DNA of 64,000 nt from Bacteroidia bacterium (GTDB lineage: Bacteria > Bacteroidota > Bacteroidia > Cytophagales > Cyclobacteriaceae), in assembly GCA_030432655.1 (NCBI GenBank), contig JAUILA010000009.1:1-64000 (forward strand). The letters run 5' to 3'. Position numbers and translations under genes: made by a program. This document shows, in pieces, positions 52,659-62,734 of the stretch. Below the pieces are notes generated by a model. The model saw nothing but the letters and a program-made list of their open reading frames with translations, had not been told where the DNA came from and did no database searches. Position 1 is the first letter of the stretch; the number at the start of each line of letters is the position of its first letter.

Positions 52659-55600
52659 ATGCGTTATTTCTTGCTGATTTCATTCCTTTTCATGTGCTTA
52701 ACCTCCACAGCACAAGTATCAGTCGCGGATCCAAGGGTGGAATATGTCCATACCCCTCTTGGCATCGACGTCGAAAAGCCGCGGTTTAGCTGGCACCTGG
52801 AGCAGGCCCCGGATGAGCGCGGGATCCGGCAACTGACTTACCAGATTACAGTCACAGATCCTTCCGGAACACAAGTTTGGGATTCAGGCGTGGTGGATTC
52901 TGACGAGTCCCTTAATATTGTTTATGAAGGAAATCCGCTGCAACCATCCAGCCGGTATGACTGGACCGTTCAGCTAACATTGAACAATGGCGCCGAAATT
53001 AGTGACAATTCGTGGTTTGAAACCGGGTTAATGAGCCTTGATGGCGGAATGGACAACTGGGACGGAGCGGAATGGATAGGTGGTTCTTCAGAAGATATAT
53101 TGCTTTATTCCCATGCACTCTCCGTATTCCGGGCAGGTTGGACGATCCGCCTGGATGAGGAATCGGGAAGTACGAAGGGCGCTTTCGTTTTCGGTGCCAA
53201 CGACCGCCGCCTGATGAACCGCGACCTGAATATCCTGGGCGTGGAGAATGGAATGGATGAAAGCTACCTGGCATTCGAATTGGATATCAGCAGCCTGGAA
53301 GAGTCTGAAAACGGACAGGCCAGACTGAATGTTTACCGGTCTGGCTATTCCGGGACGGATGATCCCAACAAACCTTTGTACCAGCTTGACATCCCAACTA
53401 CGCTGATTAATGAGGAGAATAAGTACGAAGCACATAATTTTCACCTGGCTATAATTTTTGGGGTTTGCCAGGTTTATGTGGATGGAATGAGTGAAGAAAA
53501 TTCCCTGGTAAAGCGGGATCCAAATGCATCGCCATTCGCCACCCCGGGTCTTCAGCTCAATCCCCAGGGAACTGCGGGCGGCGACCAGATCGTGTTCCCG
53601 CTGGTAGCCGACATCGGCTTCAGGGTGGATGAAGGGAATCAGGCATCCTTTTCCAACGTGGAGATAATGAATTACAGGGCTCCCTCCAATACGCTGTTCC
53701 ACGAGAATTTAAGCGATGACTACAACGGTATATTCGCCGGTGAGCAGCCGCTTTCAATTCGGGAGAATGCCTATTTCGTGTCGGCTGTCGACGGACAGGC
53801 CCTGGTCATTGCCGATCCAAGCCGGAACTCCACACCTATGTTGCGTCACATGTTTAATTCTGACAATAACAAGGTCGCCCGGGCACGATTGTATGTAACC
53901 GCCCGCGGGATTTATGAAATGTACCTGAACGGGGAACGTGTCGGGGAGGATTATTTCAACCCCGGCCTCACCCAGTACAATAAGACCATCATGTACCAGA
54001 CCTATGATGTTACCGACGCCCTGAACAACGGGGAGAATGTTATCGGGGCAAAAATGGCCGAGGGATGGTGGAGCGGCAATGCTACATTCCGTGGCAATAA
54101 CTGGAACTATTTCGGGGACCGGCAATCGCTTCTGGCCAAACTGGAAATTGTGTATGAGGACGGTACCAGCAAATCCATCGTGACCAAACCGGATGCCTGG
54201 AAATACTTTAATGACGGACCGATCATTTACAGCAGTTTTTTCCAGGGAGAAGTATATGATTCACGTAAGGAAGAGGCTATCCGCGGCTGGTCTTCCCCCG
54301 GCTACGATGACAGTCAATGGAAATCTGCGGTTAGCGTTCCCGTTGAAGGGACCACCTATTCGGATGAAAATCTGCGTCATGATAACGTAAATGTCATTGC
54401 CATGATAGGTGAAAACGCAGGGATCGTAAAAACGCTAACCGCTAAAAGCGTGGAGGAAGTTCGCCCGGGCGTTTTTGTATACGACATGGGTCAGAACATG
54501 GTAGGCGTTCCTCAAATCCGGATCAATGGCCAGCGTGGTGATACGATTACCATGCGCTATGCGGAAGTGCGTTACCCTGATCTTCCGGAGCATGAAAACT
54601 ATGTGGATATGATCATGATGGAGAATATCCGGGCTGCCCTGACTACAGATGTCTGGATTCTTAAAGGAGGTACTGAGACCATTCAGCCTTCCTTTACCTT
54701 TCATGGCTTCCGTTTCCTTGAAATTTCAGGGATCACCGAAGCGATTCCAGCAGAAAATGTCAAGGGCCTTGTGATCAGTTCGATCGGCGAACTGGCCTCT
54801 GCCTACGAAACGTCCAACGAACTTGTCAACCAGCTCTGGAGCAATATTACCTGGTCATTCCGGGGCAACTTCCTTTCCATTCCGACCGATACACCTGCAC
54901 GAAACGAGCGGATGGGATGGAACGGCGACATCAATGTATTCTCCCGGACAGCCACCTACCTCGGCTCCGTCGAACCATTTCTCCGGCGACATCTTCTGGC
55001 CAACCGGGACATGCAGCGGGATGATGGCCGGTTTGATGATATTGCGCCGGTCGGACAGGGATTTGGCGGAATCCTCTGGGGAAGTGCCGCTATGGTGATT
55101 CCCTGGGAATTGTATCAGCAATATGGCGATAAGCGGGTGCTTGAAGAACACTATGATGCCATGAAAGCGTATGTGGACTACCTGGCCACCCGCCAGGATC
55201 CTGAAACAGGTATCATCGATGAAGGTCCGCTCGGTGACTGGCTAAGCCCGGAAGGATTTAAGAACGACAATACATTGCTATGGACAGCTTACCAGGTGTA
55301 TGATCTGGAAATTGTATTCAAAACGGCAACGTTGCTGGGCAAAACCGCGGATGCCACTAAATACAAATCCTGGTATAATGAACGACGGGCATTTTTCCAC
55401 GACACCTATCTCGATCCTGAAACCCGCAAGACCCTGCACAGCGGATATCAGGGACCTTCGTTCGGTGCCGACCCCAGGGACGAGCCGTCCAAAAAAGGTG
55501 ACCTTGTTGATACCCAGGGTTCCTACGCCATTCCACTGGCGCTGGGGGTGATCAATGAGGAGAGTAAGGAGAAAGTGGTGAATAACCTGGTGGCCACTAT

Positions 55601-56255
55601 CAAACGGGAGAATATGGATAACCTCGGAAAAATGCGTCCTGAAAATTCGCTGATGACAGGTTTTATCGGAACCGCCTCTCTCGGTCCGGCCTTGTCTCAA
55701 AACGGATATGACGATCTGGCCTATACCCTCCTGCAGCAGGAATCCTATCCATCATGGCTGTATTCAGTCATCAATGGCGCGACAACCATCTGGGAACGAC
55801 TGAATAGCTATACGGTAGAAGATGGTTTTGGTGGAAATAACAGTATGAACTCCTTCAACCATTATTCGTTCGGGGCAGTTGGTTCCTGGATGTATAATTA
55901 TTCACTGGGAATACGAAGAGGTGAACCTGGATTTAAACGTTTTGAACTTCGTCCCGAGCCCGATCCGACCGGACAGATGGTCTGGGCAAAAGGATATTAT
56001 GACTCCATGTACGGAAGAATTTCAAGTGAATGGCAAGTGGACGGGGATCAGCTGATTTACCGGACGACCGTACCCCCGAATACCTCAGCCATTCTTTACC
56101 TTCCGGCGTCCGATCCAAAAAAAGTAGAGGAATCAGAGCGGAAAGCCAGGAAGGCAGATGGCGTGGAATTCTTAAGATACGAAAACGGGCTGGCGGTATA
56201 TGAACTGGTTTCCGGTACCTATGAATTTCAGACAACTTACTCTCCAGGTTTATGA
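52659..56255 (+). CDS. alpha-L-rhamnosidase, GH78
   Basis: 1198 residues, signal peptide MRYFLLISFLFMCLTSTAQ. N-terminal beta domain (VADPRVEYVHTPLGIDVEKP), an inserted beta sandwich (about 140-350), concanavalin-like domain with ARARLYVTARGIYEMYLNGE and YFNPGLTQYNKTIMYQTYDV, then the (alpha/alpha)6 catalytic domain: TDTPARNERMGWNGDINVFS has the catalytic Asp, Glu and Asp (canonical DER reads NER). Removes rhamnose from plant or algal glycans in the periplasm or on the surface. First of a glycan cluster with GH95 and GH97. Confidence 0.9.
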   Translation: MRYFLLISFLFMCLTSTAQVSVADPRVEYVHTPLGIDVEKPRFSWHLEQAPDERGIRQLTYQITVTDPSGTQVWDSGVVDSDESLNIVYEGNPLQPSSRYDWTVQLTLNNGAEISDNSWFETGLMSLDGGMDNWDGAEWIGGSSEDILLYSHALSVFRAGWTIRLDEESGSTKGAFVFGANDRRLMNRDLNILGVENGMDESYLAFELDISSLEESENGQARLNVYRSGYSGTDDPNKPLYQLDIPTTLINEENKYEAHNFHLAIIFGVCQVYVDGMSEENSLVKRDPNASPFATPGLQLNPQGTAGGDQIVFPLVADIGFRVDEGNQASFSNVEIMNYRAPSNTLFHENLSDDYNGIFAGEQPLSIRENAYFVSAVDGQALVIADPSRNSTPMLRHMFNSDNNKVARARLYVTARGIYEMYLNGERVGEDYFNPGLTQYNKTIMYQTYDVTDALNNGENVIGAKMAEGWWSGNATFRGNNWNYFGDRQSLLAKLEIVYEDGTSKSIVTKPDAWKYFNDGPIIYSSFFQGEVYDSRKEEAIRGWSSPGYDDSQWKSAVSVPVEGTTYSDENLRHDNVNVIAMIGENAGIVKTLTAKSVEEVRPGVFVYDMGQNMVGVPQIRINGQRGDTITMRYAEVRYPDLPEHENYVDMIMMENIRAALTTDVWILKGGTETIQPSFTFHGFRFLEISGITEAIPAENVKGLVISSIGELASAYETSNELVNQLWSNITWSFRGNFLSIPTDTPARNERMGWNGDINVFSRTATYLGSVEPFLRRHLLANRDMQRDDGRFDDIAPVGQGFGGILWGSAAMVIPWELYQQYGDKRVLEEHYDAMKAYVDYLATRQDPETGIIDEGPLGDWLSPEGFKNDNTLLWTAYQVYDLEIVFKTATLLGKTADATKYKSWYNERRAFFHDTYLDPETRKTLHSGYQGPSFGADPRDEPSKKGDLVDTQGSYAIPLALGVINEESKEKVVNNLVATIKRENMDNLGKMRPENSLMTGFIGTASLGPALSQNGYDDLAYTLLQQESYPSWLYSVINGATTIWERLNSYTVEDGFGGNNSMNSFNHYSFGAVGSWMYNYSLGIRRGEPGFKRFELRPEPDPTGQMVWAKGYYDSMYGRISSEWQVDGDQLIYRTTVPPNTSAILYLPASDPKKVEESERKARKADGVEFLRYENGLAVYELVSGTYEFQTTYSPGL

Positions 56256-56267
56256 AGCCTCGATCAA

Positions 56268-58742
56268 TTAATCCGTTTCTTCTATCGTTACCTGGTAAAC
56301 CCGTCCGGCTTCAGTGGGAAGGTCATATTCATAAACCTTTTTAAGATCAGGGCCGTTGATTTCCACGTCCCCGGATATGACTGGCTCTTTTATGACCGGC
56401 AATTGGAAGTAAGGATTGAAATTCGCACCTGCTGCCCGGGTGAGACCTTCTCCGGTCAGAGGTACATACGACCTGATCCGGCAAACCCCTCCTGCCTCTG
56501 ATTCTATCACTGCCTCCATAAACTCTCCATTCTCCCAGGCAATATCTACCTTGAACCCTCCGCGGGCCTTAAGCCCCTTGACAGACCCTTTCTGCCATGC
56601 CTCCGGAAGTGCAGGAAGTAAATGAACAGCACCGTCATGACTTTGAACCAGCATTTCAGCGATTCCGGATGTACAGCCAAAATTTCCATCGATCTGAAAC
56701 GGGGGATGAGCGTCAAACAGGTTGGGATATGTGCCTCCGCGTGATTCCCCGTTGGGCAGAATTGCCGGTGACAACTGGTCGCGAATCAGTTTCAGGGCAT
56801 GATCGCCGTCCAGAAACCTTGCCCACCAGTTTACTTTCCATCCCATCGACCAGCCGGTCGATACGTCACCCCGGTGGTTCAGCGAAGTTTTAGCCGCTTC
56901 GAACAACAAAGGAGTGTGATAGGGCGATATCTGGTTAGAAGGATACAGGCCGTAGAGATGGGAGACGTGTCGGTGTTTATCCCCGGGATCATCCCAATCC
57001 TCCATCCACTCCTGTAATTGCCCGTAATGTCCTATGGCCATCGGAGGCAGCTGATCCCGCAGTCGCCGGACAGTATCAGCAAGCGGGATATCCCTGTTCA
57101 ATACCTCCGAAGCACCAATAAAGTTTGAGAATACATCCAAAACCAGCTGATTATCCATAGTAGTTCCCGCGGCAATCGTCACCCCCTCATGATGATCATT
57201 CTCCGGGGACATGGAAGGGCTTACGACCATCAGTCCGGTTTCAGGGTCTTCCTGAAGCACATCGGTGTAAAACATGGCGGCCCCGAGCAGAACATCATAA
57301 TACTCAGCCAGAAATTCCTTGTCGGTGGTAAACAGATAATGCTGCCAGATATCCTGGGACAACCAGGCTCCACCCATTGGCCAGAGACCGTAATAGGAGC
57401 CATCGATCGGACCGGTTACACGCCAGATATCCGTATTGTGATGTGTATTCCAGCCCCGGGCGTCATACATGCTTCGGGCACTTTCCCGGCCGCTAACCGA
57501 AAGGTCCTTCAGCATAGCAAACATCGGCTCATGCATTTCCGGAAGGTTGGTTACTTCCGACGGCCAGTAATTCATTTCGGTATTGATGTTAATGGTATAC
57601 TTACTGTCCCAGGGAGGTGAAACCAGGTGGTTCCATATTCCCTGTAAGGTAGCAGGCTGTGTGCCGGGCTGTGAACTGGAGATCAATAAATACCGCCCGA
57701 ATTGAAAATAGAGAGATACGAGTGCAGGATCATTCCCGTCCGCAAATTCAGCCAACCGGATATCGGTTGTTTTATAGACTGAATCTGTGACACCAAGGTC
57801 AAGTGTTACACGATTAAAAAATTTCTGATAGGCTGATACGTGATTCTCCCGCAATTCAGGGTAGGATTTTGCCTCAGCTCCCTGGATATGATAGGCTGCC
57901 CTGGCTTCCTCATTTCCATTCACATCATTAAAACTTTTGAAATTCGTAGCTATTGAAACGTAAAGCGTAACCGCATCAGCGCCGGAAACAGCCAGGCTCT
58001 GTTCGCCGAAGGAAAGCTCCCCGGCCTCCACGACGGGCTTTATGATCGTATGGAACCGGACTTTCCCTTCCTTATTGTCCAGATCGCCAGATTTACCTTC
58101 TATGATCAGCAGCCCGTCTTTCGCCTTCACAGAATGCCGGGCATGAGGACTGTCTGCTCCAAGTTCCATGTTCAATTTACCCGGCGTATCGGCTGTCACC
58201 CTGATAATCATTACATCATCCGGGATCGAACAGAAAACTTCACGGCGAAATCTCGTTCCGTCTACGGAATAGGAAACAGAAGTGACCGCCTGACTGATGT
58301 CGAGCTTGCGCTTATATTCTTCAACCTCGCCCGCATGGTCAAATTTCAGGTTCAATTTACCCACCGGCTGATAAGCCATTCCATAATTCGTCCCTTCTTT
58401 CGGCTCTACCGGAAGCCATTCATTAGCGATGGTCTGGGCCTCCTTGTAACGGTCATCTGCTATTAGCTCACGAAGCAATGAAATCTTTTCCCGGGCTCCC
58501 TCAGGAATGTTATTGCCTGGTTCGCCAGCCCATACCGTCTCCTCATTCAGCCAGATTGTTTCATTTTTCGGATTCCCGAAAACCATGGCGCCAAGACGCC
58601 CGTTTCCAACCGGAAGGGCTTCCTCCCAGATAGCTGCAGGCTCATCATACCACAACGTGAGCCCTTCGGCGGCCGGAGTTTCAGTCTCCCGGGTCTGACA
58701 GGCTGAAAAGACAATTACTAAAAGGAAAAATGATCGATACAT
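56268..58742 (-). CDS. alpha-L-fucosidase/galactosidase, GH95
   Basis: 824 residues from ATG 58742, where lipoprotein signal MYRSFFLLVIVFSAC begins. N-terminal beta domain LWYDEPAAIWEEALPVGNGR with LGAMVFGNPKNETIWLNEET; catalytic (alpha/alpha)6 domain with NINTEMNYWPSEVTNLPE, VVSPSMSPENDH (general-acid Glu) and FQIDGNFGCTSGIAEMLVQS (catalytic Asp). GH95 enzymes release 1,2-linked fucose or related L-galactose. Convergent with the GH78 gene (12-base gap). Confidence 0.92.
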   Translation of the reverse strand: MYRSFFLLVIVFSACQTRETETPAAEGLTLWYDEPAAIWEEALPVGNGRLGAMVFGNPKNETIWLNEETVWAGEPGNNIPEGAREKISLLRELIADDRYKEAQTIANEWLPVEPKEGTNYGMAYQPVGKLNLKFDHAGEVEEYKRKLDISQAVTSVSYSVDGTRFRREVFCSIPDDVMIIRVTADTPGKLNMELGADSPHARHSVKAKDGLLIIEGKSGDLDNKEGKVRFHTIIKPVVEAGELSFGEQSLAVSGADAVTLYVSIATNFKSFNDVNGNEEARAAYHIQGAEAKSYPELRENHVSAYQKFFNRVTLDLGVTDSVYKTTDIRLAEFADGNDPALVSLYFQFGRYLLISSSQPGTQPATLQGIWNHLVSPPWDSKYTININTEMNYWPSEVTNLPEMHEPMFAMLKDLSVSGRESARSMYDARGWNTHHNTDIWRVTGPIDGSYYGLWPMGGAWLSQDIWQHYLFTTDKEFLAEYYDVLLGAAMFYTDVLQEDPETGLMVVSPSMSPENDHHEGVTIAAGTTMDNQLVLDVFSNFIGASEVLNRDIPLADTVRRLRDQLPPMAIGHYGQLQEWMEDWDDPGDKHRHVSHLYGLYPSNQISPYHTPLLFEAAKTSLNHRGDVSTGWSMGWKVNWWARFLDGDHALKLIRDQLSPAILPNGESRGGTYPNLFDAHPPFQIDGNFGCTSGIAEMLVQSHDGAVHLLPALPEAWQKGSVKGLKARGGFKVDIAWENGEFMEAVIESEAGGVCRIRSYVPLTGEGLTRAAGANFNPYFQLPVIKEPVISGDVEINGPDLKKVYEYDLPTEAGRVYQVTIEETD

Positions 58743-58878
58743 GTCGAGGCGGTTTAATTGCAAAGGAAAGATATAATTGATTTGCACGAAATAAAACTTA
58801 TAGACATTGAAACCAGGACTGTGCCGGCTTGATTAAATTATGTACATTGATGTTTGCGGTCTTGAAATTTTCAACCCC

Positions 58879-59568
58879 ATGAAAAATTACCCGATATGCT
58901 TGTCTCTCCTCTTTTGCTTCGCTTGTCAGCATTCCGGAGCGGATAGGGAGCCCGAAACCAGGCAGGATCCCTGGTATGCGGGAAGGATCATCGACCTGAC
59001 CCATTCCTTCGACAGCACCACAATTTACTGGCCCACCGAAGAAGGTTTTCGCCTGGAAAAATCCTTTGAAGGGTTTACAGAGAAGGGCTACTTCTATGAG
59101 GCCAACTCATTTTACTCGGCGGAGCATGGCGGCACCCACCTGGATGCCCCGGTACACTTTGCTGAAGGGAAACAAAGTGTCGAAGAGATCCCACTGGAAA
59201 AACTGATCGGTCCGGCCATCGTGATTGACGTAAGTGATTCCTGCCGGGAGAAATACCTGGGAACCGTAGCCAAAGGCGCATCGGCCGTAGAAGAACTGCA
59301 ATTCCCGGGCATTCATCCGGATGCCGCGCAATGGCTGGTAGATAATCGCAACATATCCGCAGCAGGCATAGATACCCCGAGCATAGATTACGGACAGTCC
59401 GACGATTTTAAAACCCACCAGATACTTTATGAGCAGAATATTCCGGGATTTGAAAATGTGGCTGCCATGGATCAGCTTCCTGTGTCAGGTTTTAGCGTGA
59501 TCGCCCTGCCGATGAAAATCAAAAGCGGTAGCGGGGCACCGCTCAGGATAGTGGCCATTCTCCCGTAA
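58879..59568 (+). CDS. cyclase-family (kynurenine formamidase-like) lipoprotein
   Basis: 229 residues from ATG 58879, chosen because the signal sequence (MKNYPICLSLLFCFAC) starts there; the frame runs 13 codons further up. Cyclase fold: IIDLTHSFDSTTIYWP, FYEANSFYSAEHGGTHLDAP with the HxGTHxDxP metal-binding motif, GPAIVIDVSDSC, then AAGIDTPSIDYGQSDDFKTH with the catalytic His. Such enzymes cleave N-formyl kynurenine, esters or lactones. A lipoprotein version between glycosidases may act on a glycan-derived ester or lactone. Confidence 0.85.
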   Translation: MKNYPICLSLLFCFACQHSGADREPETRQDPWYAGRIIDLTHSFDSTTIYWPTEEGFRLEKSFEGFTEKGYFYEANSFYSAEHGGTHLDAPVHFAEGKQSVEEIPLEKLIGPAIVIDVSDSCREKYLGTVAKGASAVEELQFPGIHPDAAQWLVDNRNISAAGIDTPSIDYGQSDDFKTHQILYEQNIPGFENVAAMDQLPVSGFSVIALPMKIKSGSGAPLRIVAILP

Positions 59569-59675
59569 TTGAAGAAAATAATTCTGTCAAAACGACCTGA
59601 CGCGAAAAATCAGGTGCCGGAGCTGCTTCCTTTCAACCGCGATGTGTAACTTCAGCTTTTTAAAAACAAATTTGT

Positions 59676-61631
59676 ATGATCATGCGAATTTTCCTAGTCA
59701 TTTTTCTGCTTCCTTTTATTGCCGGTGCACAAGGCACATTTTCTGTAAGCTCACCGGACGGACAAACCACGGTGGAAGTTTCAGTAGGTGAGAATATCTC
59801 CTGGTCTGTCAACAAATACGGGAAGAAAATTCTTCCGGAAGTAGAAATCGGGCTGACCATAAACGGTGAGCCTCTCAGTTCAGATGCCCGGGTCAGGAAA
59901 GACGGAATCAGGGAGGTAAACGAGGAATCTGACATCATTGTACCGACCAAAAACGCCCGGCTGGTCAACCATTATAATGAACTGTCCCTGCAATTCCGAA
60001 GCAGGATTGAACTGCAGTTTCGCGCCTATGATGACGGAGTGGCTTACCGGTTTGTAACGCATGCCCGGGGAGATATTCAGGTAGACAGTGAAGAAATGAT
60101 CATACAGTTTCCGGAAGGAGCCACGTCGCTTTTTCCACTTGAAGAATCAACATATTCCCATAACGAACGGACCTATATTCCCACCCTGATCGATACGATA
60201 AGACAGGAACAGTTTGCCTCGCTGCCGGCAATGTTTATGACCGGAGACGTCAATGTGTTGTTTTCTGAAGCAGATGTGTTCGATTATCCGCAGATGTTCC
60301 TCGAAGGCGGGTCAGGAAATATACTGCAGGCCATGCACCCGCCGGTGGTAGCCGAAACAAAACCGGAAGAAGGGTCCGGAGGTGACCGAAACGTGGTAAT
60401 TGTCCGCGAAGAAAGTTTTATTGCGAGACTTCCCGGAGAACACTCGTTACCCTGGCGATTTTTTCTTATCAGCCGCGAGGAAAAAGATTTCCTTAATCAG
60501 GATATGGTGCTTAGGTTGTCCCGCGGCAACCAGCTGGATGATGTAAGCTGGATTCATCCGGGAAAGGTTGCCTGGGACTGGTACAACGCCAACAACCTGT
60601 ACAATGTGGATTTCAAAGCCGGGCTGAATACAGAAACGTACAAGTACTACATTGATTTTGCTTCCAGGTTTGGCATCGATTATGTGATCCTGGACGAAGG
60701 CTGGACCAAATCTACCCTGGAAATTCTTGAGTTTAACCCGGATATGGATGTGAAAGAAATTATCCGGTATGGCCGGGAAAAAGGTGTGGCGATCATTCTG
60801 TGGTGCCTCTGGAAGCCGTTGGATGAAAACATGGATGAGATCCTCGACATATATGCTTCCTGGGGCGCAAAAGGAATCAAAGTTGATTTTATGCAACGGA
60901 GTGATCAATACATGACATCCTCCTATGAAAAGATAGCCCGCGCATGTGCGGAAAGGGAATTACTCGTTGATTTTCACGGTGCCTTCAAGCCGGGAGGACT
61001 ACGAAGCGCCTATCCGAATATCATAAGTTATGAGGGAGTAAAAGGGAATGAGAATCACAAATGGTCGCACGATGTAACCCCCGGGCACAATACAACCATA
61101 CCATTTATCCGGATGGCCGTCGGCCCCATGGATTATACCCCGGGAGCTATGCGAAATTTCCATGCGGACGAACATCCGATCAATTTTGACAGACCCGCCT
61201 CCATCGGGACCCGTGCCCACCAGGTAGCCTTGTATATGATCTTTGAGTCCCCACTCCAGATGCTGTGTGATGTACCTTCGGCCTACCTGGAAGAGGAAGC
61301 AACCACTGCCTACATCACAGAGGTGCCCACCACCTGGGATGAAACAGTCCCATTGCACGGAAAGGTAGGAGAATATGTCGCTGTCGCACGAAGAAAAGGA
61401 ACTTCCTGGTATGTCGGCGCCATCACGAACGAAATGTCCCGGGTTCTCACGTTGGATATGTCATTTCTTCCGGCTGGAGAATATTCCGCAACCATTTGCC
61501 GCGACGGACCAAACGCGGAGACATATGCAGAAGACTTTATCCTTGAACAGCACGGGATCAGATCAGGAGAAAAACTGGAAGTTAATCTGGCCAACGGAGG
61601 CGGGTGGAGTGCGATTATCCGTCAAAATTAA
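59676..61631 (+). CDS. GH97 alpha-glycosidase (probable alpha-galactosidase type)
   Basis: 651 residues, signal peptide MIMRIFLVIFLLPFIAGAQG. N-terminal beta sandwich (VEVSVGENISWSVNKYGKKI, FRSRIELQFRAYDDGVAYRF), catalytic TIM barrel (VAWDWYNANNLYNVDFKAGL, FGIDYVILDEGWTKSTLEIL, WGAKGIKVDFMQRSDQ with probable nucleophile Asp, YEGVKGNENHKW with probable acid/base Glu), C-terminal beta domain. KVDFM with an Asp fits the retaining branch, whose members are alpha-galactosidases; the inverting branch (SusB type) lacks it. Calcium-dependent periplasmic enzyme. Confidence 0.9.
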   Translation: MIMRIFLVIFLLPFIAGAQGTFSVSSPDGQTTVEVSVGENISWSVNKYGKKILPEVEIGLTINGEPLSSDARVRKDGIREVNEESDIIVPTKNARLVNHYNELSLQFRSRIELQFRAYDDGVAYRFVTHARGDIQVDSEEMIIQFPEGATSLFPLEESTYSHNERTYIPTLIDTIRQEQFASLPAMFMTGDVNVLFSEADVFDYPQMFLEGGSGNILQAMHPPVVAETKPEEGSGGDRNVVIVREESFIARLPGEHSLPWRFFLISREEKDFLNQDMVLRLSRGNQLDDVSWIHPGKVAWDWYNANNLYNVDFKAGLNTETYKYYIDFASRFGIDYVILDEGWTKSTLEILEFNPDMDVKEIIRYGREKGVAIILWCLWKPLDENMDEILDIYASWGAKGIKVDFMQRSDQYMTSSYEKIARACAERELLVDFHGAFKPGGLRSAYPNIISYEGVKGNENHKWSHDVTPGHNTTIPFIRMAVGPMDYTPGAMRNFHADEHPINFDRPASIGTRAHQVALYMIFESPLQMLCDVPSAYLEEEATTAYITEVPTTWDETVPLHGKVGEYVAVARRKGTSWYVGAITNEMSRVLTLDMSFLPAGEYSATICRDGPNAETYAEDFILEQHGIRSGEKLEVNLANGGGWSAIIRQN

Positions 61632-61662
61632 TCTATTTAAAAACTTATCAGATCCGTGATTT

Positions 61663-62577
61663 ATGGATTATAAAAAAATCATTCAGGAGATACACGAGGA
61701 AGTGATGCCATTCAGGGGCGATGGAAATGTGGCCTCCTATATACCCGAACTGGAAAAAATACAACCGGACCAGTTTGGCATGTACCTGAAATGCCTTGGC
61801 GGTGCCGACTATGAAATAGGGGCAAGTCAGACCAAGTTTTCCATTCAGTCTATCTCCAAAGTATTCTCCACTACAATGGCCTATGAATTATTGGGGGAAG
61901 CACTATGGGAATTTGTCGGGGTGGAACCGTCGGGAGATCCGTTCAACTCCATCATGCAACTTGAATACGAGGATGGCAAACCCAGAAATCCCATGATCAA
62001 TGCAGGCGCATTTGTTATTTCAGATATCCTGTATTCACGCCTTGATAATCCAAAGGAAGACCTGCTGAAATTCGTGCGGATCATTGCCGGAGAAGAGGAT
62101 ATTCATCCGAATGCGGCGGTTATTGCTTCGGAAAAATCAACGGGTTACCGCAACGCTTCACTGGCAAATTTTATCAAGTCATTCGGACGGATTGAAAATG
62201 ATATCAATGATCTGCTGGATTTTTATTATTTCCAGTGTTCCATAGAAATGACCTGCAGGCAGCTGGCCCATGCCTTCCAGATATTTGCCAACCATGGCAA
62301 ATTACCCGGAGATAATGTGCAGTTCCTGACGTCAAGTCAGATCAAGCGAATGAATGCCCTTATGCAGACCTGCGGATTTTATGATGAGTCGGGTGATTAT
62401 ACGTTTAAAGTGGGCATCCCTGGTAAAAGTGGTGTCGGGGGCGGAATTGCCGCCCTGTTTCCACAGGAATACAGCGTGGCGGTCTGGAGTCCGAGACTGA
62501 ATACCAAAGGAAATTCCGTGATGGGCATCAAAGCGCTTGAGTTGCTCACAACTAAAACGGGCCTTTCCATATTCTGA
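61663..62577 (+). CDS. glsA: glutaminase
   Basis: 304 residues, usual length. Serine-beta-lactamase-like glutaminase fold: FSIQSISKVFS has the catalytic SxxK, FVGVEPSGDPFNS, NPMINAGAFVIS, NASLANFIKSFG, FYYFQCSIEMTCRQLAHAF (Tyr of the active site), and PGKSGVGGGIAALFP at the end. It hydrolyses glutamine to glutamate and ammonia in the cytoplasm. 31 bases after the GH97 stop, so possibly read through, but unrelated in function. Confidence 0.94.
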   Translation: MDYKKIIQEIHEEVMPFRGDGNVASYIPELEKIQPDQFGMYLKCLGGADYEIGASQTKFSIQSISKVFSTTMAYELLGEALWEFVGVEPSGDPFNSIMQLEYEDGKPRNPMINAGAFVISDILYSRLDNPKEDLLKFVRIIAGEEDIHPNAAVIASEKSTGYRNASLANFIKSFGRIENDINDLLDFYYFQCSIEMTCRQLAHAFQIFANHGKLPGDNVQFLTSSQIKRMNALMQTCGFYDESGDYTFKVGIPGKSGVGGGIAALFPQEYSVAVWSPRLNTKGNSVMGIKALELLTTKTGLSIF

Positions 62578-62734
62578 CATAACGCCACATGACACTGCAG
62601 GAAGCTGAGGGAGGGGTTGAGGCGTAAACCAACCCTCAAAGCTGGGCCGATCAACCACTAAATCTGTCGCATTTGCCACTTTTATAAAAAGCCGACTACT
62701 TTGAAATGGCTGTTTTTATTCTCAAAATTGTTAA

